From Ashinkailepas kermadecensis (Eukaryota > Arthropoda > Thecostraca > Neolepadidae), in contig JAOTOM010005053.1 in the NCBI GenBank assembly GCA_034440615.1, positions 377,501 to 441,500 of the forward strand: 64,000 nucleotides of DNA, written 5' to 3'. The position numbers and the translations under genes are program-made. Position 1 is the stretch's first letter; each line of letters opens with the position of its first letter. A model generated the notes under the pieces. It did not search any database and was not told where the DNA came from. It saw only the letters and a program-made list of their open reading frames with translations. Positions 12,801 through 24,800 of the stretch are shown here, piece after piece.

Positions 12801-15800
12801 AAGTGATTGTATTAACGTTGAAGGTGATGATGATAGTGACGAAATGGTGATAATGATGGCGATGGTGGTGACCGACGTGGTGCAGAAGGCGATGGTGACG
12901 GAGGTCATGATGGTGGTGATGAAGGTAATGCTGACCATAAGCACACCCACCAAATTATCTCATCATGGTACTTGTGGGGCCAATTCACGTTCAAAATATG
13001 ACTCATAGGACGTCAGGGTAAGGGAGATCGATCTGCTTATAGCTACACGAAACGTTGTGAGGAATACTGCCTCTCAGGATCACAATGTTTTACTATGGTA
13101 TACTGTTGAAGGTAAGGAAACCCACTACAGAAAATAAGAAGTCCGACATGAGAACCAGCACACATTGCTGAGGCCATGTGTTGTGCAAAGTAAAAGTGCA
13201 GAGCTAATACTTTATAAAAGATTGTGAAGTATTACTGAGATAGCGAAATTTGCAAATGGCGCTTGGGTGTAACCTGTGGTAGCTACTGTGGCACAGTACA
13301 CGGTGTGTTAGTGTCAGTGCCTTGAATGTACCCTGTGGCACAGTACACGGCGGGTTAGTGTACAGTACCTTGAGTGTAGCCGAGTCGGAGGTGGTTATCG
13401 ATGTAATGCGCTGCGTCTGAGCGGCGGCCGCGGCCAGCGCTGCAATACCCGACATCTGCTGAGGAATGGCCGCCGCCGACTTCAGCTCCGGCTTGGTTAT
13501 CACCTTGCGGATACCGCTGCCGACTGCGATGGGAAGTGGATGGAGGGGTCAGGGGAAGACGACGGCCGATACCCAACAGGCAACCTTGGCGTCACAAGTA
13601 CCATGTTGGTGCGGTAATGCACCGAAATGTTATGTTGCCGTCGGGTGATTTTGTGCCAAAAAATAAAGTTTGCAACTACACAGATAAAATACCACGCACG
13701 ATTATTTATTACTGCGTAAGTCATGAAAAAGACACAGTATTTACTTAGTTGGATACATTCTTGGCATTCTGATACATCTAGAAACCTTAGCATTGGCGAC
13801 CTAACAGATGACATATAAAACAGCCACGACTTCTAGACTAAACAAGTGAGTTAAATCGCACCGTCCTCGTATCTGCTCAAACTTCTGGAATGCGGAGTTA
13901 GCCTGCAAGCTAAAAACCGTTGAAAGTCATTCTCAATGCATAAGCGTCACCGGGATAACTTCTTAATTTAAATACATTACATGGCTATTTAAGACACTGA
14001 TTCACGCTTCAGTGGGCTGTACGACTGACTCACGCTTCAGTGAGCTGTACGACTGACTCACGCTTCAGTGGGCTGTACGACTGACTCACGCTTCAGTGGG
14101 CTGTACGACTGACTCACGCTTCAGTGGGCTGTAGGACTGACTCACGCTTCAGTGGGCTGTACGACTGACTCACGCTTCAGTGGGCTGTAGGACTGACTCA
14201 CGCTTCAGTGGGCTGTACGACTGACTCACGCTTCAGTGGGCTGTACGACTGACTCACGCTTCAGTGAGCTGTACGACTGACTCACGCTTCAGTGAGCTGT
14301 ACGACTGACTCACGCTTCAGTGGGCTGTACGACTGACTCACGCTTCAGTGGGCTGTAGGACTGACTCACGCTTCAGTGGGCTGTAGGACTGCGGTATGCC
14401 GGCCATTGAGGTGATGGACGGCCGCATCGGGGTGAGCGCCTGCGGCGAAACAGCCGGCGACGCGGGCGCGGCCGACGCGGCTGTCGTAGTCGCCGTAGCC
14501 GGCGCTGTAGCGGTCGGCTGGGCCGCCGCACCGGGGCTCGTCTGGCCCACCGACTGTGGCGGCATCTCGTACTTCTGGATCTGAACGGAACAGCAAACAG
14601 TATCAGCATAGATCAGCTTGACGGGAATGGACGTGTTTTTCTTTCTGAAAAAAAAAGTTCGCTTACATCCAATGTGGCCTAAAGACAAGCCAAAATATTA
14701 AAAAGAAACCTTCTGCTAAAACAGGTTCAATTGGTTAAATTCAGACTTGATGATGGAGTTTATTGAATTTAGGGACGCGTCGACTACTAGGGTCATTTTG
14801 CGCCGCGAACTGTGATTACAGGCAATCTACGATGCTGTTACAGTAGTCAGTCATTAATCCAAAATTGAGACTTGAATTTGCCCGCAAAGTATATTTGCCA
14901 ACCATGTCAATTAATATTCCAAGACAAGACAAATCATGTTTCTTTATAGCGACAAAATACACGCGCGATCCGCTGCATAACCTAGTTAACTTTATGGTCA
15001 CATTGCCTCAGAAATGAACAATAACCTAGCCGTGATTGCATATTAAGATATCCAATAGTGATTCCTCCTCGTAATGTATGGCTTCTTCATGTTATTTATC
15101 CAGCGAATATCTGTCGCGTCGTAGTTGCACCTGCGCCATTCGAGGCTACCATGAAAACATCCGTGGCGAGAGACGAGGCTTTCACATGTAATTGCAAGCC
15201 ATTGCAACCATGCAATGTTTGCTTAAATACTGAGGGCAGTGGAATGTAAAAAAACAAGCCATTTAGCCAGTACCAAGCATCTGAAAATGTAAAACGGTAT
15301 TTTCCGCCTCATTTCTGGTTGTATCCATCTCTTCAATCATTGGCAATTGAAACTCAACTCCGGCGATTCCGAGGAAATCCTTTTTCCAGCCAAACTAACA
15401 TAAAACGCCCCTCATCAGGGCTGGATTTGTACTTTGCAATCCTGGATGTGGAGAGGAAAATTAGGGCAATGGAATACTGAGAGAATACCTTTCTTCAAAC
15501 CTATCGTTAGTTAGTTAGTTATTTGAGTTTAAGGGCGCTTCGACCAAGGTGTAATCATTTAGCGCCCATAACCACATAACCATAACCCATAACCCATAGC
15601 GCACAAACCTATCGTATCAGAATCTCCGGTTGCACTTCCCAGTGAATCTCGAGCACTTCATTGTCAAACGGCGCAATTTGGCATCCAAACGAGAAAAATG
15701 AGAGGATGATTATCTGGAAAAGATAATGTTCTGAATGCCAAAAATGCAAACAGCCTATCGTTCCGAGCCTGCCCTCACCTGCTTTCAACGACAGAGCGTT

Positions 15801-18800
15801 AGTTCAGCCTAGTGGCGAGCGTGTTACCGCCGCCTGCTCGGTCACAGTCGGCTGCACCTGCTCACCTGGAGTAGGTAGCAGTCGGCGGTGGGCAGCTGGC
15901 TCCAGCACACCTCCAGCGTGTGTGTGGAGGCTCTCACCAGCTGCACCCGGCCGGGCGACGGCGGCTTCTCCGTCTCCAGGTACCAGAGGTCCTTACAGCA
16001 TACCTGTACCGACAGCGGACCGCAACACGCACCGTGTGAGACACCGCACCACACAGCACCAGGTGAGACACCATACCCACACCACACTGTGTGATACACC
16101 ACTCACACCACACCACACTATGTGAGACACCACACCATGCTACATCAGGTGAGACACTACACACCCACACCACATCAGGTGAGACACTACATCCACACCA
16201 CATCAGGTGAGACACCACACTCATATCACACCCCAGGTGAGAAGACAAACTCACAACATACCACACCACACCACATCAGGTGAAACATCATACCTACACC
16301 ACACCCAAACAACTAAACCACACCAGGTGAGACACCACACCCACACCATACCAGGGGAGATACCACACCACATCACACCACACCCACACTGCACCAGGTG
16401 AGACACCACACCCACACCACATCAGGGGAGACGCCACACAACAGGTCAGACACCACACACCAGGTGATACACCATACTCACACCAAATCCCAGGTGAGAA
16501 AGCACACTAACACCACACATCACATCAGGTGAAACACCACACCCAAACCACACCAGGTGAGCCACGCAATAACTGTCGGGGAGCTTGTGGAGAGAAGCCG
16601 TGGTGCGGCCGGGTATGAGATGATGACACGATTTTACGCGGGCCCAATTGTGCTGTGGTATAACATCGAGCACATCAGGCAGGCATGGGCTCACCTGGTT
16701 GTTGGCTAGCTACGCGGGATTTGGCGCACCGATCATGACAGCGCCCGTGTCTCACCTGGCTGTTGGCTAGCTACGTGGGATTTGGCGCACCGATCACGAC
16801 AGCGCCCGTGTCTCACCTGGCTGTTGGCTAGCTACGCGGGATTTGGCGCACCGATCACGACAGCGCCCGTGTCTCACCTGGCTGTTGGCTAGCTACGTGG
16901 GATTTGGCGCACCGATCATGACAGCGCCCGTGTCTCACCTGGCTGTTGGCTAGCTACGTGGGATTTGGCGCACCGATCATGACAGCGCCCGTGTCTCACC
17001 TGGCTGTTGGCTAGCTACGTGGGATTTGGCGCACCGATCATGACAGCGCCCGTGTCTCACCTGGCTGTTGGCTAGCTACGTGGGATTTGGCGCACCGATC
17101 ACGACAGCGCCCGTGTCTCACCTGGCTGTTGGCTAGCTACGTGGGATTTGGCGCACCGATCACGACAGCGCCCGTGTCTCACCTGGCTGTTGGCTAGCTA
17201 CGTGGGATTTGGCGCACCGATCATGACAGCGCCCGTGTCTCACCTGGTTGTTGGCTAGCTACGTGGGATTTGGCGCACCGATCATGACAGCGCCCGTGTC
17301 TCACCTGGTTGTTGGCTAGCTACGCGGGATTTGGCGCACCGATCACGACAGCGGCCGTGTCTCACCTGGTTGTTCCACGCCTTCCTGTAGCCGTCACGGC
17401 CCGACCAGATGTACATGCGCGAGTGGATGGTGACGGCGCAGTGGCCGGCGCGCGCGCGCGGAATCGCGTCCTCGAACGCCTCCATCGCCAGCGGCTCCCA
17501 CTCGGTTGTCTCTGCGAGCAGTGGCCGGTCAGTGTGGGAGCAGGTGTCAGTGGAGAGAGTGCAACAGATGAGTTGGCCAGCAGGGGTCAGTGGAGGGTCT
17601 AGAGCAGGCCAGTTGACAAACAGGGGTCAGAATCTGGAACAGGGTCGACAGCAACTTGTTGAAATTACTGCACGCTGCCAGTGGTTCTCACTGGCTTAAA
17701 CAGCCTGTTAGAAAACGGTGGTGACTAAAAATAGTCTAAAATCACTGAACAAAATGTTCCTTTGTTAGCGTTCCATAAAAGTGGATTAGGAAAGCATAAT
17801 GAATACTTATCCAGCATGATAAAGCGTCTATTATCGTATCAGACCACACACAGTGGGCGTGGACCTCCGACTGTCACTGGTAGCAAGCCGAAGTAAGTGT
17901 TGCCACTACCCATCAATACTTTCAACGGAAGATTTCACTTTCAGGCTTAAATCATATCACGACGTCCTTAATTTATGCTGGTGGAAAAAAAACTAGACAC
18001 TAGACCTAAAACTAGACTGTGTGGAAGGATGGATGAGTGGTCAGTTGTCCAGAATGGGAACCCATCAGCGGTCGGACACACAGTTGGAGGGACTCACCGA
18101 TCAAAGGAAAACGTATGAAGGGCTTGGAAGGGATGGATGTAATCGATGAGTTGGGCAAAGATTAGGTAGCTGGAATGGGTTGGGTGGGGGGAGCTCACAT
18201 ACCTGCTACAAGATCATTAGCCAAAACTGGCACCATTGTGGGAAATTTTAGGTGATCAGTGGAGAGCCAAGAGCCAGGAGGGTGATAAGTGGAGAGCCAG
18301 GATTGTGACAAGTGGAGAGCCAGGAGGGTGATAAGTGGAGAGGCAGGAGGATGATAAGTGGAGAGCCAGAAGTGTTAGTTAGTTATTTTGGCGATAAGTT
18401 GACACAGCAGGTTTCACTGTGACTGTGACGTGGCTGTAGTCTGGCCGGCCGTGTGTGGCGTCTCACCTGGTGTGATGCAGGTGTGGTGTTTGACCTGGTG
18501 TGGTGTGGGTGTGGTGTTTGACCTGGTGTGGTGTTTCACCTGCTATGGTGTGGGTGTGGTGTTTCACCTGGTGTGGTGTGGGTGTGGTGTTTGACCTGGT
18601 GTGATGGTGTGGGTGTGGTGCTCACCTGGTGATACACCATCTAGTATCAGGGTGATAAGTGGAAAGCCAGAAGAGTTGGCTTGGTTGGTTATTTGGGCTT
18701 AGGGGCGCATCGACTGCGTTGGTCATGCGGCGCCCCCAGCAGGGTTAGTTAGTTAGTTATTTGGGTTTAAAGGGCGCATCGACTGCAATGGTCATATAGC

Positions 18801-21800
18801 GCCTACCCCCAGCAGGGTGATAAACGGAAAGCCAGGAGAGTGATAAGCGGAGAGCGAGGAGGGTGATAAATGGAGAGCCACGAAAATGATAAGTGGTGAG
18901 ACAAGAGGATGATGAGTGGAGCCTGGACATCCGCTCCACCACCGCCACCCTTCTGAATACCTGAAGCCGGCTCCCCTCATCGCCACCCTTCTGAAGCCGC
19001 CTCCCTTCACACACAAGCCCGCTCACGCCGCCACTACAACGGCTTCAAATCGTCTGGGGAGATGCATCTGGAGAGATGCCCACACACAAAAGCGCGATCC
19101 CACCGTCACTTCTGCCGAACCAAATATACCCGAGCACCGACGAGTCGAGCCGCTCCCTCACCGAGGTTGAGCGAGGCGAGCGTGTTGGTGCACTTCCACT
19201 CCTTCTCGTGCGTGGCCACCTTGACGTCGGTGTCGATGACCAGCGGCACCCAGCCGCCGAACACGAACATCCTGTGCCCGATCAGCTGGGTGGTGTGCAG
19301 GGAGCGCGGCAGCGGCGCCACACCGCCCACCGTCGGTCGCGTCCACGTCATCGAGTCCACGTCCAGCAGCCACAGGTCACCCAGCCGACAGCCGCTCATC
19401 CCTGCCGGCAGCACGTGGCAGGTCATACCGAGGTCAGGAGGCAGCCACTCATCCCCACCGGCGGCACATGGCAGGTCAAACCGAGGTCAGGAGGCAGCCA
19501 CCCATCCCTGACGGCGGCACATGGCAGGTCAAACAGAGGTCAGGAGGCAGCCACTCATCCCCACCGGCGGCACGTGGCCGGTCAAAACGAGGTCAGATGG
19601 TAGGCGCTCGTCCCTGCCGGTGCCATTTGTCGGGCCAAGCCGAGGTCAGGCGGTAGCCTAGCCTCTCTTCCCTTCCGGCGTCACGTGGCGCGGCAAACCG
19701 AGGTCAGAAGGCTGCCACTCGTTGGGAACAGCATAACCATACCATAAGCTGTTCCACCAAAGCCCCCTCAACCATTCAGGCCGGACACTCGACAAGATTC
19801 GCACTGCTGCGTCTGTCCGTACGAGGTCTGCCGCGTCTGTCTATCTGTACGAGGTCTGGCGCGTCTGTCCGTATGAGGTCAGCTGCGTCCGTCTGTGCGA
19901 GGTCTGCTGCGTCTGCCTGTACGAGGTCTGCCGCGTCTGTCTGTGCGAGGTCTGCTGCGTCTGTCTGTACGAGGTCTGCTGCGTCTGTCTGTACGAGGTC
20001 TGCCGCGTCTGTCTATCTGTACGAGGTCTGCTGCGTCTGTCTGTACGAGGTCTGCTGCGTCTGTCTGTACGAGGTCCGCCGCGTCTGTCTGTGCGAGGTC
20101 TGCTGCGTCTGTCTGTACGAGGTCTGCCACGTCTGTCTGTACGAGGTCTGCCGCGTCTGTCTGTACGAGGTCTGCCGCGTCTGTCTATCTGTATGAGGTC
20201 TGCCGCGTCTGTATGTAAGTCTGCCGCGAATCGACACCGTGCGACGGTCGGCCCACCTCCATAGATGATGAGCTGGGCGCTGGAGCGCTGACTGCTGGTG
20301 TAGGCGATGCCGGTGTGCGACTCGCGCGGCGGCGGCGGCTGTCCATACGTCTGCGGAATGTCCCAGCTGAGCGCGGCGGAGCCGGGCCGCAGCTCCAGCG
20401 TGTACAGGTCGTTCAGGTAGCTGGCAGGCAGTGGCACAGACGTGAGCTCCACTCGCACAACCACCGACAGTACAGCCATAACAACAAACACGCACCGCAG
20501 CCGGGGCTGGAGAAACGGACTGTGACAAGGCCAACTGGCGGACACCCCTAGCGTTGAAACACGTGTGCCAATCACAAAACGCCGAAGTCTATTTGCCCAC
20601 CAAATACCGGACCGTGGAGGAGGCAGATACTCACCGGGGGATGTTGTTTTTGGGGTCGTCACTCTCGTTGGCGAGACCGCCGAACAGGTAGGCCTTGTTG
20701 CCGAGCAGTGTGAAGCTGTGGCCCAGGCGTGGGCACGGCGGCGGACCGTTACGGGGCGGCCGCGCACGGATCCGTTTCCACTCCCAGCGGCTTGCCTGTG
20801 TCACATGTGGATCGGCTTGGTCACAGGTTATGGACAGCTACAGGTAAAGGAGCGGATCACAGGTTACGCGGCGGGTCAGAGGTCACTATGAAACAAAACC
20901 ACATGTTGCAGCGCAGGTCTGAGGTCACGGAGTGTGTTGAAGGTCACAGAACAGGTCACAGATCATGGAACAGATCAGACATAACAGCGAAAATAACACA
21001 ACATTGGTGGGATGTCATTGCAGACAGACATACATGCAGTGTTCTCATATTCGCTCAGTTGGGTGTTGGTCAGATCAGAAATTTAACTGTTCAGCTCATG
21101 AATGACCGAACAGCTTGCCTCACTGACGACATTGCTCTGTCCCACAACCAATATTAGCATATATTCGCATATATCGCTATGCAAAGGACTTTGCAAGATA
21201 ATTGTTTTTGATTTGTTATCACATATTGAAGCGCGACTAGGCTGATGCGGGCACTAAGCCAGCGTTGGCACCACAAGAAAGCCCAGACGGTGTTGGCCAC
21301 TCGCTCAGCAAGGTTTCGGTCCGATTTGATCAACGCGAGGCACAGTGGGAATGGAGCGGGTTTCACCGAAATCGACTGTCGCTCATTAGTGCAACATGTC
21401 GCCACTGTTGGTGACATAGCTCGCCAGCCGACTGACCGATGGACACACCAAACCGACACAGCTGTGCAGCTGACACGACCACAAAGCTCACCAGTGCAAA
21501 GGGTTTTGCTGCACGTGGAACGTGCGCCTCAGGATGCAAAGAAGAGACGGTCTTTTCACCGTGCTTCCCCATTGGATCCGTTCCCCGAATATCGCCAACA
21601 ATAATTGAAAACAGGGTGATCGCATTTACTGGGTCCATATACCAGCTAGTTTTCACATTGACCAACAAGCTCTGCCGTGCATGTGCAGCCTCCCATCGTG
21701 GCACAATGAGGTACACGTCACGATCGTTAAACATGCTGATCTCCCAAAAGCGACAATGGCGTAGCAAGACAAGTTAGGACCATAAACAACTGCAGACACA

Positions 21801-24800
21801 TTTAGCTCCAGTCCCACGGTACCTGCATATTTTCGTTCCGACAATTACTTTGCCCGCAATCGTCAATCACGCACATGCCTGAAAGAAGGCATTTTCATGC
21901 GAAGGAACGAACCAAACACACGGCACCCGTAAATGTGGGGAGGGGCAATGCGAGCAGCAAAGCAAGTTGCCCGATCAATCATGAGTTGAATAGTTACACA
22001 TCTCATCGGGCCGACCGACATTTAACTGCGCGAACTGGACAACTCTACAGACATGCACACAAATCGACAGCGTCGATTACCAGCTCAATCAAGAACAATA
22101 ATCAGCCCAAACTGACATCAGGAAAAATACTCCACAGCTTCAACACCTTTGAAATATGAAGCAACCACTTAAATAACGAAAGAGAACCCTGCCTGTGATA
22201 GAAACGTACATGCTGAATATACAGTCAGGCAGAGGGTCGAAGGACCTCACAGTATATGCTGAATGTACAGCTAAGCTGAGGGGCGACGGACCTCATAGGG
22301 AGCTGTTATACCTCCCCTCTAATCGACCAGATTCAAGATTAACTGCATAGTGCTAACCGAAAATAAACGACTTCAAATATGACCAGCTCCTTCAATATTA
22401 GGAGACGTTCTACCCATGTCCGTACGGATCCAGTCCTTACCTGCAGCTCGTATATTTCATTTGAGTACTTTCCATACTCAACCATGCCACCAAACACCAG
22501 GATCCTGGTGCCATCCACGACGAAGCCGTACGCTGCACATCCTGGCGGGATGTCTCCCTTCACGGGTGGTACAAACCACTGGTTGGTTGCTGAAACACAC
22601 ACCGTGTGATTAGGGTTTTAGGGCGCATCGACCATGGTAGATCATTTAGCTGAAACACACACCGTCAACTGTCGCTAACAGCGTAGTAATTACAAACACT
22701 GACATCAAATGAAATGTGCATATGATGGTTAGTATAAAGCTAGAGCTGTCGAATGTGTCGCTGTCAGAAACCCAATCACCACCCAAGGTCAATAGCCATC
22801 CAAGTCTTCTTTGACGTGCTTGGCTTCACAGGCAGTACAAAGTCGCATTAACCAAGCTGGTGTTTTGTGCTGTGACTCCCTGAGCTACCATCAGTAATTC
22901 AGGAAATATATTCAAGTCTCCTTTGATGCACTTGGCTCCACAGGCAGTGCAGAGTCACATGAACCAAGCTGATGCTTTGTGCTGTGACTCCTCCAGAACT
23001 ACCATCAGTAATTCAGGAATTGCATTCTTCAAGAACAGTTGGGCTTGATGGTGCAGGATTGAGCATGGTTGGTTTAAAAGCCCTCAGAGGCAGGTTGTAT
23101 GACGTGGTTCCCTTCAACTTCCCCCTCAAGGTCTTCCATAAGCAGTGTCCTGAAATTTTGAGATTTGAGTGGAGACCCATGCTTATTGCCAATTGCTTTT
23201 GACATCACTTTTTATTTTTGACATCACTAAGTGCCATTTTTGCTTGTTTGCTACAGGCTATGGGTGATATCTGCATCTTCAAAAGCATGTATGGCTTATG
23301 GCAGCAGCACTGCTGATTGGTAAAGGCAGCAGATACACTACTCCAGTGATAAATTATTCGTGAAATAGGGTGGAATACACCACTTAATGAACACTCAATC
23401 GACATCCTTCTCAAAGAAGGATCGACATTGTGCTACTTGATGTGTGCTAATGGCTAGATTCCTCATTTCTAACAGTATCTCGCTATATCTCGCTGCTCAT
23501 GTTCACCATAAGGGGTTGTGATACACGAACATGTTCAAGCGTCATTTAAGGTAAAGGGATTACCTATCATGTTATCTAGTAACACCAGTTTATAGCATAG
23601 GTAATTTTCTCGCTAATCCAAATATAGCTCTTCTTACATTAGGTATGTCAAAGCAAACAAAAAGGTACAGTCATAAGTACACTACTGGCTTTAATGCGAG
23701 CTGGAAGGACAAAAAGTATTTTAAATGACACTAATTCCATGACAAATTTCAACATCCTATTGTACCCGTTTCGACATCGCACACCTAACAAAAAAACCAT
23801 TATTTTAACACTGCACTACTCTGACATCAACATCTGCATACAGTTCACAAGCTAAGGGCTCCTCGTGGAAAAAAAAGTTCCAAATGGATGCAAGCAAATT
23901 GTTGTTCTGGACAATGTTCTGCTAGTGGGCAGGTATGCAGCTTGCTCAACCTCTTACTGTTACACCTTGGGCAAAACAAGTCTTACAGTACACATTGAGA
24001 CTAAAAAATAAGCCTGATGGATTTGAACTATAATTCAACATTTTTCTTCATTTGAATTGCATTTCTTTTGATTTTAGCTTGAGAAATGTTGTCAATATAT
24101 ATGCAATATATATGTATATATATATATATATATTATGCTATGGCTGCTGTGTCCTGATTTTCCTGAAACTTACCCCAGGTTCCAAGACCTATCACAGACT
24201 ACTACAGCCTGCCCAAGGCTTTAAAAATATCTGCCCCAAAATCAGAATGCTGTCCCAACAAGATCTCATTGAAACCTGTCATGATTTGCAGTTTGGATCA
24301 TGGCACAAGGCCAAACATCTTGGAAGGAAAAATGTTCTGATCAGAAGCATGCAGCTGGTGGAAAATTCTTATCAAAAAGTTTTGGGGCAGTGTCCCACCA
24401 ACTTGGAAGTTGGGGGCAGGCACCCTCACTTCCCCTTAGTTTGTACTTTTCTGGTTAGGTTAGGTTAGGTTAGGTTAGATTATATTATGCTAAAATATAT
24501 TTTATATAGTATGCTATGTTATCTTAGTCTAGGTTAGGTCAGGTTTGATTGGTTATTATTTCTATGATTTACCTATTCAAACATCATTTTTCAATTCTCG
24601 ACTGAAGAGAAGTTAGTAGACAAACCAGATGCAGCGACGTGCAAGATATGCCACGTCAGTGTAAGTTTAGCTTTGCCATGTATGGGTTGAGCTCCAGTAT
24701 CTCACATCCCCTTGGGTTCTTTTAAAACACATTCAACAGCTAGGTTATATAGGGTCACCAACCTCTCACACCGACTGGTTGCGGGTGGACTAAGTAAATG

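Noticed and set aside
12189..12953. 254-codon His/Ser/Thr-rich minus-strand ORF
   Set aside because: Runs through a GATGRT microsatellite and out of frame over HCF exon 10; no independent support.
5292..20218. CRISPR-like arrays
   Set aside because: Units are adjacent without unique spacers, and the setting is eukaryotic introns.
24052..24468. 138-codon ORF in HCF intron 1
   Set aside because: Includes an AT microsatellite, has no recognisable domain, and ends in TTAGG repeats.
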